From NCBI GenBank assembly GCA_018292915.2, contig JACVVK020000337.1:56001-120000 (forward strand): a stretch of 64,000 bases of DNA, given 5' to 3'. Made by a program: the position numbers and the translations under genes. Position 1 is the first letter of the stretch. Each line of letters opens with the position of its first letter. The notes beneath the pieces were generated by a model. It was given only the letters and a program-made list of their open reading frames with translations. It did no database searches and was not told the origin of the DNA. The DNA comes from Batillaria attramentaria. Its lineage: Eukaryota > Mollusca > Gastropoda > Batillariidae. Of the stretch, positions 11,243 to 21,080 are shown in pieces.

Positions 11243-11589
11243 CAAGCAAACATTTAGCACTGCAAGTAACTGTTCTTACCGTACACTGTTTCCTATAGAA
11301 ATGCATACCGTTGACAAATGGTTTTTACAGTTACTGAGGGTGACCATGATGAGTGATGAAAACACATATATATTCCTGTGTACCCATACCTAAAAAAAAT
11401 GAGAGAAAAAAAAATGAGAGAAAAAAAAAAAAGCTGCACTGTAAACGCTAGAAAGTGGGCCTGGTTCGTTTCGGTTCGGTTCGGCTCCAAGCTCGGTTCC
11501 TGGCTCAGGTATAGTGTAAACGCGCCCCATGGCAGCCGATAATTTGATAAGGAGAGAGTCCCCCGGACTTCACGCGGCGTAGTGTGTTT

Positions 11590-11682
11590 TGCCACCGATA
11601 GTGTACGCTACTTGTCGACCCGTGCCTGCTGTCGCCACCGATAGTGTACGCTACTTGTCGACCCGTGCCTGCTGTCGCCAGC
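11590..11682 (+). repeat. 45-bp direct duplication
   Basis: The unit GCCACCGATAGTGTACGCTA... CTGCTGTC occurs twice in perfect tandem. It is a recent local duplication without coding significance. Confidence 0.9.
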
Positions 11683-11741
11683 TGAATTTTATGTGGAAAG
11701 CCGAAATTAAAAAAAAAAGAAGTTTTGTTGTTGTTGTTGTT

Positions 11742-11748
<7 letters not shown>

Positions 11749-11807
<59 letters not shown>
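11749..11807 (+). repeat. (GT)n microsatellite
   Basis: About 58 bp of GT preceded by GTT repeats. Confidence 0.95.
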
Positions 11808-11808
<1 letters not shown>

Positions 11809-11809
11809 T

Positions 11810-12490
11810 TTTGGCGGGAGGGTGGGGGGTGTTTAGGAGTTTCACGTCAACAAGTTTTCAGGGGATGGGGGTTCTGTAGGCTTTTAGACAGCGCAGGGGA
11901 GAGAACTGTGGTTGAAAGGGAACGTGATCTCTGAAAGTTTTCTGAGCCGCGGCAATCACTGTTCGTTTAAACACATGTATTCAGTACGTAAACTATGTGG
12001 TACGTGGCTTAAACAGTCGTTGGCGATAGTGTAGGGGAAAGTCGGTAAATATGGAACAGGCCGGGCGAGTAATATGGAACACCGATGTTGCGGGTCATGG
12101 GAGACAAATAGAACAAATTTGATGGTGTCATGCTATGAAGCTTACCCCACTTGTCCGATGACAGCAGTCAGAATGGCCGAAGGCGGGACAATGCAAAAAC
12201 GGTGAGTGCTTGAAATTTTTTACTCTGTCTGATCTTATTTTGTTGTGTTAAAACGGTCGTTGCATTTACATTCAGATTCATGCTTGAAGGTAGAAACTGT
12301 GAAGGTCATGATTCGCAAAAGCCACATGACGTAATTTTCCATCACACCCCCTACTATCCGTGTCGCCAAAACTATCCATACACGACCATGTCATCAGAAG
12401 TCTGTGGTCCAAAGACAATGTGGTTGGTCTGTATTGTATCTGGTGTAGCGAACGTTTGTGTTTTCTCTTCTTTGTTGATGTCAAGCTTGT
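11810..12490. other. Non-genic stretch
   Basis: No homologous domain, promoter or repeat was recognised. The short frames at 12278-12586 are partly SINE-derived. Confidence 0.45.
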
Positions 12491-12495
12491 TGGCC

Positions 12496-12692
12496 TTCTT
12501 GTTCTCTTGGGGAGCCGGGGTGGTCGAATGGTAGAGCGTTGGACTTCTAATGCTCGGGTCGTGAGTTCGATCCCGGCTGGGGCCAAATATTTGTGCTGGC
12601 TTTTTCATCGTTGCCCCGTCTTTGATATCACCCTATGTGGTGGAAAAGGACGTTAAACCCCCAAACACCCACCCACCCTTCTTGTTCTCTTG
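12496..12692 (+). mobile_element. SINE-1 copy with intact 14-bp target-site duplication
   Basis: The body at 12510-12678 is flanked by exact 14-bp direct repeats TTCTTGTTCTCTTG (12496-12509 and 12679-12692). This defines the element ends (GGAGCCGGGG start, CCCACCC end, 169 bp) and proves retroposition. It is a good reference copy for the family. Confidence 0.95.
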
Positions 12693-12753
12693 TGACAAGG
12701 CAATGTATTGCCTTTCAGATTGTGGCTCGCTCTCTCTCTCTCTCTCTCTCTCT

Positions 12754-12800
12754 CATACGTGGTGAAGAAGGACGTTAAACTCCCACCCACCCCCCACCCC
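12754..12800 (+). mobile_element. SINE-1 3' fragment
   Basis: Only the tail region (ACGTGGTGAAGAAGGACGTT and a C-rich end) remains, next to a CT microsatellite. Confidence 0.65.
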
Positions 12801-12805
12801 CACTG

Positions 12806-12808
<3 letters not shown>

Positions 12809-12850
<42 letters not shown>

Positions 12851-12858
12851 GTGTTGTG

Positions 12859-12901
<43 letters not shown>

Positions 12902-12909
12902 GTGTTGTG

Positions 12910-12958
<49 letters not shown>

Positions 12959-12980
12959 GTGTTGTGTTGTGTGTGTTGTG

Positions 12981-13072
<92 letters not shown>
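12809..13072 (+). repeat. (GT)n / GTGTTGTGTTTT higher-order microsatellite
   Basis: About 265 bp of GT broken at regular points by GTTGTGTTGTGTTTT units. The ordered interruptions suggest duplication of a compound unit. Confidence 0.95.
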
Positions 13073-13073
<1 letters not shown>

Positions 13074-13130
13074 TGCATGAACAAAGTTGAGCATACCACA
13101 ATCGATGCACTTACACACGCACGGAAGAGA

Positions 13131-13135
13131 GAGAC

Positions 13136-13171
<36 letters not shown>

Positions 13172-13200
13172 GCAGGCAGACAGGCAGGCAGGCAGGCAGA
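13131..13200 (+). repeat. (GACA/GGCA)n tetranucleotide array
   Basis: GAGA then GACA then GGCA repeats, ending right beside the gene B polyA site. Confidence 0.9.
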
Positions 13201-13204
13201 AATA

Positions 13205-13332
13205 CTGAATTTCGTTTTCTCAACATTTATTGTACGACATTCACAATGCATGATCACATCTTCCTCACAGAAACCAGACAACAATCAGCACGAGAAGCGC
13301 AGAATGCAGATCAATGGGACCAAACGGAGATT
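13205..13332 (-). other. Gene B exon 3 (3'UTR) with polyA signal
   Basis: Minus strand: acceptor CTTGCAG|AATCTCC at 13332/13333, then sequence closely matching gene A exon 3 (GGTCCCATTGATCTGC, GAAGATGTGATCATG), with AATAAA at 13226-13231. Confidence 0.8.
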
Positions 13333-13611
13333 CTGCAAGACAGACAGAAAGAAACAAAATAATACAGATGTAAAGAGGACCCGGAAAAAGAAACCCCGAG
13401 AAGCAGCCACAGGAGCCAGCATTAACATGCAAGAAAAAAAAAAAATTACACAAAAATCAACATTTTGAAAGCAAATGAAATAGACCCAGTGAATCAGATA
13501 TTTGCAACAGTGTAAGCTCAGCTGTGAGGCTTTCTTTTTTTCATCTGGTACCATAAGCAACTCCGAACGTGTCAAAAGCGTGTTTTGCACAGATGCTGTT
13601 TCCACTTAAGA

Positions 13612-14021
13612 GTTTAATAATAATAATAATAATAATGAGGATTGTATAGGCGCTCTAGCCAATTTCGTGATTCGGCTCAAAGCGCCGTGAACTGAACACA
13701 CCACGCACGCTCACGTGAATCACACGCATTCTCTCACACCCTGGACGTAAACAGATTACAATCACGTGGTGCGAAGGGTCAGCTCAGCTATTTCAATTTC
13801 AGAATTTAGAATAGCATTTTTTTTTTTCAAATGTGGTGGGCTGAACATTTCCAAAGCAGAGGGGGAGGAAACCGGAGTATCCGGAGAGAACCCTCGACAT
13901 CGGCCCGAATGAACGGTGCCACATACGAGAAGGAAAAATTCTTTGCCCCGAGTGGGACTCGAACGCCTCACCTCTGGCATTCGTGACAAGTCTCTTTAAC
14001 CACTAGACCACCGACCGCTCT
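13612..14021 (-). mobile_element. SINE-3 copy (tRNA-derived, ~410 bp)
   Basis: The minus-strand head has box A TGGTCTAGTGGTTAAAG and box B GCGTTCGAGTCCC. The body includes GTGGGCTGAACATTTCC (plus-sense), and the tail is (TTA)n. It lies in intron 2 of gene B. Related copies: 2884, 42714 and 50747. Confidence 0.88.
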
Positions 14022-14652
14022 TTAAATGGCCTGCAGGATTTATCTTTGATATTTACTGTGTCCATACTGTTATGTATAAATTATATGCCGCGTTTTGTTT
14101 GGCCTGAGCCATTGGAAACACGAGACAGAAGCTAAGAGCCACAAAAATAAAACAGCTAGTACCGAGGGGAATGACAGAGGATAGTCTTGAAATACGTGTG
14201 CCTACTTGTATTTACAGTCAGATTGCTGACTCGGTAACCCTGACAGAACCTCAGAGCTCAAGTCGTGCGCATTTATTGTTCCATATTGGGAAATTTGCTT
14301 GCAACACGTAAAGTTAAGTTAAATATGTAAAAGGCATAACCATACAACACAAAAAGCATGCAAGTAACAAACAGCATAAGAAGTAGTTTTCAACTGATGA
14401 CATTAAAACTAGCCTACATTTAATTGTGAAAATCAACGCAGGTAGTTAAAATTAACGCTGATCGCACAGGAAACTAAGAATGATATAAAATCACTTAAAC
14501 ACACGGGTAGGCACTACGTACTATATAGTAAGATGGATAGTTCTACCACTGTGGACTTCAAACACCTCGATGTTCGGTGTGTGGGTGAGAATTAGAATCA
14601 TTATAATAATCATCAAGCTGGAGTTGTACAAACTGAAGATCTCACCTTGTGT

Positions 14653-14916
14653 TTAGCCGTACATCTTGCCCATGCCCATCAGTGGGTAGCCCAGTCCTCC
14701 GAGCCAGGGCATTCCGTAGCCCATGCCATATCCAAGACCGCCCAAGCCGAAGCCCTTGCCAAGACCGCCCAAGCCGAAGCCCATGCCAAGACCGCCAAAG
14801 CCATAGCCAAGACCGCCCATAAAGGGCATGCCCAACATTCCTAGTCCGCCATAGAGGCTGGCGGAGGCAGCAGCCACCAGGGCAACCAGAAGAACGACCT
14901 GGACCAGCTTGATCAT
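14653..14916 (-). CDS. Secreted Gly/Leu/Met/Tyr-rich peptide, gene B (87 aa)
   Basis: Same architecture as gene A, on the opposite strand. Exon 2 spans 14646-14922, acceptor TTTGCAG|GTCAAG then ATG, and donor AAG|GTGAG after the stop. A 19-residue signal peptide is followed by about 68 residues of GGLG-x-GFGL repeats. The protein is identical to gene C, and the two CDSs differ at only one base, a synonymous GTC/GTT. Promoter and 3'UTR exon instead match gene A. This mosaic points to gene conversion of the coding exon. Introns 1 and 2 hold SINE and LINE fragments. Function unknown: cysteine-free, secreted, low-complexity. The opposite strand carries a 65-codon open frame that is a by-product of the repeat. 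Confidence 0.9.
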   Translation of the reverse strand: MIKLVQVVLLVALVAAASASLYGGLGMLGMPFMGGLGYGFGGLGMGFGLGGLGKGFGLGGLGYGMGYGMPWLGGLGYPLMGMGKMYG

Positions 14917-15049
14917 CTTGACCTGCAAACAAACAGATCACACTGAAACTAAGACCGCACTCATCTACGAGGCGTCGGATATCCGTACAATACTAACGAA
15001 CAATTAAACAGACAAAACAAACAGAACGTCCTAAGACTCATGTTAAAAG

Positions 15050-15213
15050 GGTGCGGTGGGTGTTAAACGTACTTTTTCTCCACTTACGGGTGATACTAAA
15101 GACGGGGCAACGAGGAAAAGGTCAGCACAAATATTTGGCCGCAGCCGGGAATCGAACTCAAGACCCGAGCATTGAGATTCCAACTCTCTACCGCTCTACT
15201 GTCCCGGTTCCGC
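15050..15213 (-). mobile_element. SINE-1 copy (diverged)
   Basis: Minus-oriented copy in intron 1 of gene B, with an altered box A. It is old. Confidence 0.8.
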
Positions 15214-15493
15214 TTTTTAGAAGGTTTCGTTAACCTTCGAGTGTAGGCATCAATGTCCGTGCAGAACAAACTAAGAAACGACCAACCAAACAACCACACA
15301 TTTCGCCAATTTTCTGGTTTGGCTTGACCCCATGTTCGGGTCTTTTTAAAGTGAATCGCCTAAGTTTCCAAATTTAAGATATAAAACTATTAATTTGTAT
15401 CAAATGAAATTGGTGCATCGTTTTAGACTTAAAGATCCCAGAAAGATGTGTTGTTGTTTTTTTAATTCGAAATAATTCAAATCTCTACTACAT

Positions 15494-15850
15494 AATAATA
15501 ATAATAATAATAATAAATGGTATTTCTAGGGCGCATTTCTTTAAATAAAACTCAATGCGCCTATCACTCACTCACACTCACGCACATCATACAACGATGA
15601 ACAGACATACACTGGTGAAACTGACTAGTTAAAATAACTGGTGTTAGTAGTTTGTGGCCTCATGCCGCTCAAGCAACAAGGACCAGCATGCGGCTGAGGA
15701 AATTACTGATAGGCTTTGCGGAAGAGGAACGTTTTCAGACTGCTCTTGAAAACAGACAGCGTGGGCGTATTTCTCAGATCTGAAGGCACAGAGTTCTAAA
15801 TGGCAGGAGCGGCAAAACTGAAAGAGCGCTCACCGAAAGATTTCAGACTA
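15494..15850 (-). mobile_element. LINE 3' end (C-terminal ORF remnant)
   Basis: The minus strand translates to GERSFSFAAPAI, then NSVPSDLRNTPTLS and FKSSLKTFLFRKAYQ, a pattern seen at the C-terminus of many LINE ORFs (WNSLP..IR...SL..FK..LKT.LF). One in-frame stop replaces the usual Trp. A 3'UTR and (TTA)n tail follow at 15494-15517. Confidence 0.75.
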
Positions 15851-15904
15851 TTCATTTGTGTAAAATGGGAAATAGTGCATGTCAATAGTCATTTCAAATA
15901 CGAA

Positions 15905-16290
15905 GTACTTCACGTCTCCACTGCAGTAGACCATCGCTATTCATTTGTCTAAAATGAAGAATAGTTAATCGTGTCAGGCTTGTCGATCTCAACAGTCACT
16001 TCAACTTTGATGTAGGTTACTTCACATCTACGTTACGGAAGACCATCGCTCTTCTGGCATGAAAATAATCACCGCCGAAGTGGATAGATTTAATGTATTG
16101 CTATATTTGCACGTGTGCACTAGAGTAGACCATCGCTTCTGGTAGACTCGCCTAAAACTTCGGAAGTCCGAGTAACTGGCATGAAAATAATCACCGACAA
16201 AGTGAAGGTGAATTTAGTGTATTGACTGTACTTGCACCTCAGCACTACAGTAGACCATATCTTCTGGCCTCTACGCTAATCCCTCAAAAG
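15905..16290 (-). repeat. ~120-bp tandem units in gene B intron 1
   Basis: Four imperfect units, each with GTAGACCATCGCT-like sequence near 15926, 16041, 16131 and 16253. Two carry GCATGAAAATAATCACCG. Gene A intron 1 has a single related unit at 7690-7800, so the array expanded after the A/B duplication. Confidence 0.7.
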
Positions 16291-16358
16291 TCATCAGTCC
16301 GAGTAACACGTAAAATCAGCAGGAAAAGGTAAACCTGACTCTAGTGATCGCGACTTAC

Positions 16359-16428
16359 TTTGTGTGGAGAGATGACACAGCAAGGTGTGAAGTCAGTAGA
16401 GTCGAGATGGAGAAGGTAGATGTGGTGT
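16359..16428 (-). other. Gene B exon 1 (5'UTR)
   Basis: Non-coding exon ending ACAAA|GTAAGT on the minus strand, nearly identical to gene A exon 1. The 5' end is inferred from TATA spacing. Confidence 0.75.
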
Positions 16429-16515
16429 CCGACACTGGCCATGCAGCCCTTTTATATACACGCGACCGGGGGTTCAGTCCCACGGTATGTAATGGATTGG
16501 TTGTGAGGTAATATG
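16429..16515 (-). promoter_or_regulatory. Promoter of peptide gene B
   Basis: Minus-strand TATATAAAAG (16449-16458), with the same CCAAT motif and spacing as promoter A. Homology with A breaks down beyond about 16515. Confidence 0.8.
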
Positions 16516-16596
16516 ACGCAAAGGCGTATGAAAGGCAACGAAGACGTTCATCGTAATAGCGGGCTGCTCTCTTTTTCGTGCTTGGTCAGCCCTTCC

Positions 16597-16598
<2 letters not shown>

Positions 16599-16671
<73 letters not shown>

Positions 16672-16715
16672 TGTCTGTCTGTCTGTCTGTCTGTATGTCT
16701 GTCTGTCTGTCTGTC

Positions 16716-16775
<60 letters not shown>
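16599..16775 (+). repeat. (GT)n(GTCT)n(GT)n compound microsatellite
   Basis: GT, then a GTCT block at 16670-16722, then GT again. It lies about 85 bp upstream of promoter B. Confidence 0.95.
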
Positions 16776-16776
<1 letters not shown>

Positions 16777-16904
16777 CAATTATTTGTTGTTTTTATCATC
16801 ATGATGATTTTTGTTGTTTGTTCGTTTTTTTGTTTTTTTGTTTGTTCACATTAAGAAATTTTAGAAAATAACATACAGTGTAATTCAAAAAAGAGCTCAA
16901 GGTG

Positions 16905-17188
16905 AAAGACATCTGAGCTGCCACCGTTGAAACCACAGTCCCCTCTGCATCTTACTTTGTACCGTACTTATTGCCCATTCTCTCTATCCCCTTTCTTCCT
17001 ATCTCTTTCTCTATAGTTATCTGTCCTACCATAACTTACTGTATTTGACGTCTCCGCCGCACATGTTTTCTGTATTCATGAGAACACGTATAAGTTTTTG
17101 ACTTGTTCTGCTCGGCCTCGTGAAAATGAAAGTGTGTATGTAATTTTGTTCAAAACGAATAAAACTGTTTAAACCAAAAGACATCTGA
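16905..17188 (+). mobile_element. 5'-truncated LINE-type insertion with 12-bp TSD
   Basis: Direct repeats AAAGACATCTGA (16905-16916 and 17177-17188) bracket 260 bp ending CGAATAAAACTGTTTAAACC. This is the signature of a truncated retroposed 3' end. The body has no coding sequence. Confidence 0.7.
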
Positions 17189-17314
17189 ATATTGTACCAT
17201 CTATTGCCCCGCACAAGTGAGACCCTCTTGTCCCGTGAGATTTCATTAAAACGACACACAACGATTTTAACAACCCTAAAACAATTCACTTGTCTTTTTC
17301 ACGTGGTAGCAGTA

Positions 17315-17393
17315 TTACTAGTAGTAGTAGTAGTAGTAGTAGTAGTGGCAGTAGCCGTAGTAGTAGTAGCAGTAGCCGTAGTAGTGGTAGCTT
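17315..17393 (+). repeat. (TAG)n trinucleotide array
   Basis: TAG/TAGC/GTAG repeats. A second TAG array is at 18012-18048. Confidence 0.9.
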
Positions 17394-17401
17394 GAATGTT
17401 C

Positions 17402-17494
17402 TACTTGAGCCGGGAGAGCCGACCGGTAGAGCAGTGGACTTTCAATGCTCGGGTAGTGAGTTCGAATCCCGGCTGGGGTCAAATATTTCTTCTG

Positions 17495-17579
<85 letters not shown>

Positions 17580-17655
17580 AATCGTTGCCGCGTCTTTGAT
17601 ATTACTCGTACCTGGCGCGGAAAAGGACGTTAAACCCTTAAGCACCCACTCACAC
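17402..17655 (+). mobile_element. SINE-1 copy split by a (GT)n expansion
   Basis: Head (GTAGAGCAGTGGACTTTCAA, GAGTTCGAATCCCGG) and 3' half (GTCTTTGATATTACTCGTAC, GGACGTTAAACCC) are separated by ~80 bp of GT (17498-17577) at the TTTTGTGCTGG site of the consensus. Confidence 0.85.
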
Positions 17656-17659
17656 ACTA

Positions 17660-18220
17660 CCTGTAACTCCTGCAATCAAACAGTATTATTTCTACAAACA
17701 ACAACAAACAAACAAACAAACGTACGTAAGTAAATAATTAAAGAAAAAAATGCGCAAAGTCTGAATTAAAGATGTGGGCAAACAATTTCATGCGTTCGTG
17801 GGAAATCAGTCATGCGTGAATTCACGTGGTCAGTCATGCGTGTTCAAACGGCTCATGACATCGTGTCCGTAATCGTTTGACCAACGGCGTTTGTAATGTA
17901 ATTTACACACATGTACACGGCGCGTCCCCACTGATAGGTACTTAAACTTCCCCTCGGGTAACCGGAGAGTACAGCATAAAATTATAGCCCGTGCGTAGGT
18001 TAAGAAGAAATTAGTAGTAGTAGTAGTAGTAGCAGTAGTAGTAGTAGTATTCACAAGCTAGCACGCTGTTGTAATGTTGTTGGTGAAAGTGTCTAACTGA
18101 TTGATAAACTGCTGTCTGTGGATCACCACGATTCGTCGCTATCCAGAAAAAAAAACACACAAAAAGTGGCACTTTTCCCCTGTACGAAACAAAGCGTTCA
18201 GAAACGGCAGTCTTTATTTA
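17660..18220. other. Non-genic stretch
   Basis: Only the TAG array at 18012-18048 was recognised. Confidence 0.45.
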
Positions 18221-18229
18221 TTAATGTGT

Positions 18230-18418
18230 TTTGTTTTGATTTGTTTTGTTTTGTTTTGTTTTGTTAAGGTTTGGTTTGATTTTCATGTTGTTGTTGTTTT
18301 GGTTTGTTTGGTTGGTTGGTTGGTTGGGTTTGTTTGGCTTGTTTGTTATTTTTGTTTTTGGTTTGTTTGTTTGTTTGTTTGTTTGTTTGTTTGTTTGTTT
18401 GTTTTGTTTTGTTTTTTC

Positions 18419-18494
<76 letters not shown>

Positions 18495-18590
18495 GTTGGG
18501 TTTTTTGGGGGGTTTTTTTGGTTGTTGGTTTTTTGTTTTGTTTTGTTGTTGTTGTTGTTGTTGTTGTTGTTTTTGGGGGGAGGGAGGAGT
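18230..18590 (+). repeat. G/T-only low-complexity tract
   Basis: GTTTT, GGTT, GTTT, (GT)n and GTT repeats in succession with almost no A or C on the plus strand. Translations across it are meaningless. Confidence 0.9.
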
Positions 18591-18849
18591 GTCGGAATTG
18601 AACGGTGGTGCCATGGGGTTGAGGATAGGAAGCTGGACAGTCATCTTGGTTAACTTCCCATGGTATCTGTTTACAGAAACAAAACAGATCGCCATCTGTA
18701 TTCCACTTGCAGCAAGACACCTTACACACTGGGTTCCGGTGATCATCATTTCATGACCTGCGGGGAAAGCGATCGGATTGGAAGCAAAGTTTGAGAGGCG
18801 AAGATTCGGACGCGGAAGACTCAGTCAATCAATCACCTATACCGCTTGT

Positions 18850-18949
18850 AAAGTGACGTCATGGTGTCATCCACGTCACCCTGTTACGTGACGCTCAAGG
18901 GGCGATTAGCAGCGAGGAGCGTATAAAAGGGGCCGGGATGTGAGAGACA
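18850..18949 (+). promoter_or_regulatory. Promoter of peptide gene C with CRE cluster
   Basis: TATAAAAG at 18922-18929. A perfect cAMP-response element TGACGTCA lies at 18854-18861, with two further half-sites (CGTCA at 18874, TGACG at 18889). It is unlike the CCAAT promoters of A and B, which suggests different control. CREB/ATF control is an inference from the motif. Confidence 0.75.
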
Positions 18950-19007
18950 GGCATCGCATCTGCCTTGACGATCCAAAACCCTCTCGACTTCGCAAGCCTC
19001 CACAAAG
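18950..19007 (+). other. Gene C exon 1 (5'UTR)
   Basis: Non-coding exon ending CCACAAAG|GTAAGT. It is diverged from A/B exon 1 but shares CATC.CATCT.CCTT and TCTCGACT. Start inferred from the TATA box. Confidence 0.7.
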
Positions 19008-19258
19008 GTAAGTAATGAGATAAATTTGCATTCAAGGTTTTTAACGCGTTTCTTCCGATACAGCTAGTCTTCGCAGAAGCAGCTTTCTCTTTTGAGACAG
19101 CTGTATATATGAATACGCCTGTACGCTTGAAAGCTCAACGTCTATCCTAAACTTTACCTAGGGATCACTTTTTCCATACGGGTACAGTTCTCTCCCTTGC
19201 ACTGTACTTATATATGATTCTTTCCCTTTGAGTCTATCCTAAAGGCCGAAATGGTTCA

Positions 19259-19440
19259 GGGCCCGTATGTAAAAGTCGAGGTTAATTTAACCCACGGCTA
19301 CGGGCCTAACCTAGACTAGGACAAAAGAAACCCAAAGCAAAATTAAATTTTAAAAAAAGGAAGCGAAGAAAGGAAGAAAAAGTCCTTCTATAACGGCTTA
19401 GACACCTTGCTGGAATGGGCTCGCTTCTTGATAAAAAAAA
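19259..19440 (+). repeat. Conserved intron-1 block (partner of 7408-7600)
   Basis: Nearly identical to gene A intron 1 over about 180 bp, although the flanking promoters differ. Confidence 0.7.
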
Positions 19441-19829
19441 AATCACCCTATAAAAATGACAGCAGTAACAAAATTTCACTGTAGCCTAACTGTTCTAGTT
19501 AAACTCAACAATGACAAAAGCCTTCACGCGGGGTTATATGCACGTTTAAAAGTAAACAAGAGCTTTTGGATTTTGTTCGAGTTTTTTTTTTTTCCGACTA
19601 GCTTATTTGCAGCATGAACTGTGCGCACTTGTCGTAATAAGTTGACTAGTTCAGTTTCAAAATGACGCTGTGCAGAACAGGTAGACGTGTCCGCATGCAC
19701 GATCATCCCTCGTGAATTTTGCACTATATCATGTCCACATTTCCTCTTTTAGTCTCATGCTCTGAAAGAGTCGAACCCAAACTTGACGTGACTTGACTTG
19801 GCTTGGCTTGGCTTGATTTGCAGGTCAAG

Positions 19830-20093
19830 ATGATCAAGCTGGTTCAGGTCGTTCTTCTGGTTGCCCTGGTGGCTGCTGCCTCCGCCAGCCTCTATGGCGG
19901 ACTAGGAATGTTGGGCATGCCCTTTATGGGCGGTCTTGGCTATGGCTTTGGCGGTCTTGGCATGGGCTTCGGCTTGGGCGGTCTTGGCAAGGGCTTCGGC
20001 TTGGGCGGTCTTGGATATGGCATGGGCTACGGAATGCCCTGGCTCGGAGGACTGGGCTACCCACTGATGGGCATGGGCAAGATGTACGGCTAA
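19830..20093 (+). CDS. Secreted Gly/Leu/Met/Tyr-rich peptide, gene C (87 aa)
   Basis: Coding exon 19824-20100: acceptor GATTTGCAG|GTCAAG, ATG at 19830, stop TAA at 20091-20093, donor AAG|GTGAG. The protein is identical to gene B: a 19-residue signal peptide, then repeats GGLGYGFGGLG-MGFGLGGLG-KGFGLGGLG, with a conserved GMPWLGGLGYPLMGMGKMYG-type end. Intron 2 begins with about 60 bp nearly identical to B, then diverges. Upstream and downstream UTR exons are clearly different from A/B. The coding exon therefore evolves as a homogenised cassette. No known family is recognised, and a structural, mucus/adhesive or antimicrobial role is only a guess from composition. Confidence 0.9.
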   Translation: MIKLVQVVLLVALVAAASASLYGGLGMLGMPFMGGLGYGFGGLGMGFGLGGLGKGFGLGGLGYGMGYGMPWLGGLGYPLMGMGKMYG

Positions 20094-20334
20094 ACCCAAG
20101 GTGAGATCTTCAGTTTGTACAACTCCAGCTTGATAATTATTATAATGATTCTAATTCTCATGTTGCTACACCGAACAGGCGTGTTTGTAGTCTTCAGTGG
20201 TAGAGCTATCCATCTTAACATGTAGTATGAAGTGCCCACCTATTTGTGTAAGCGATTTTTGTATCCTTCTTAACTGCCTGGCTGCGCGGCGTTAAGCCCT
20301 AAATAACTAACTAACTAACTAACTTAACTGCCTG

Positions 20335-20455
20335 GGTGTTCAGCGGTCGAACATTCAAATTCTACGACTGTTGTCACACTACACACGTCGTCGAGTAGGC
20401 TTCTGTTGGTGCTGGCGTTACAGACGCTGTTATTGTCCAAGTGCCTAACTGGTGT
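20335..20455 (-). repeat. Interspersed repeat R4, fragment
   Basis: Shares GGTCGAACATTCAAATTCTACGA-type and GCTTCTGTTGG words with 32610-32875. It lies in intron 2 of gene C. Confidence 0.5.
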
Positions 20456-20728
20456 GGTGGTAAAATATATGTATAAGTTCTCTGTCCCTCTCTCTTGTTT
20501 CTGGTTTTGCATTACTCTTTTGTTGTTGTTGTTGTTGTTGTTGTTGCTCAGTGTTGTATATATTTCTGTGCTTTTTGACAGCAGTTCTTTTCTTTCGTAG
20601 CAACGGCAGATTGAAATTTTACCATTGTAGGGGGTAATTCTTTTCGGTTGAAAAATAACGTTCGCTCGTTCGCTCGTTCGTCCGTTCGTTCTCTCTCTCT
20701 CTCTCTCCCCCCCCCCCCCCCCGTCACC

Positions 20729-20731
<3 letters not shown>

Positions 20732-20796
<65 letters not shown>

Positions 20797-20821
20797 CCAC
20801 ACACACACACACACACACACA
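20732..20821 (+). repeat. (CA)n microsatellite
   Basis: CA repeat preceded by CT and C runs (20690-20722). It ends 45 bp before gene C exon 3. Confidence 0.95.
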
Positions 20822-20865
20822 TTCTGGCTTCTGTTGTCTAAAACCTTACTCACCCTTCTTTTCAG

Positions 20866-20995
20866 ATCATACCCAAAATCCTGTTTCCCGTTGACGAAAG
20901 TCGGCGTTTCCAGTGTGTCCGGTCCTGGGTGATGTCAAACTTCGGTCCAACAGGGAGATGTGATCAGCCTGAAATAAAAGATTCCTGATAACGAT
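20866..20995 (+). other. Gene C exon 3 (3'UTR) with polyA signal
   Basis: Acceptor CTTTTCAG|ATCATACCC; AATAAA at 20973-20978. Only GGGAGATGTGATCA near the end recalls the A/B exon. Confidence 0.7.
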
Positions 20996-21004
20996 AATCG
21001 GGTT

Positions 21005-21006
<2 letters not shown>

Positions 21007-21080
<74 letters not shown>
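21007..21080 (+). repeat. (GT)n microsatellite
   Basis: About 74 bp of GT just after the gene C polyA site. Confidence 0.95.

Noticed and set aside
12653..13226. Long CV/TH/CVCV-type frames over GT/CA arrays here and at many other sites
   Set aside because: Translations of dinucleotide microsatellites without splice or homology support.
14647..14844. 65-codon frame antisense to peptide gene B (and 19902-20099 antisense to gene C)
   Set aside because: Direct shadow of the repeat-coding exon; conserved only because the sense strand is.
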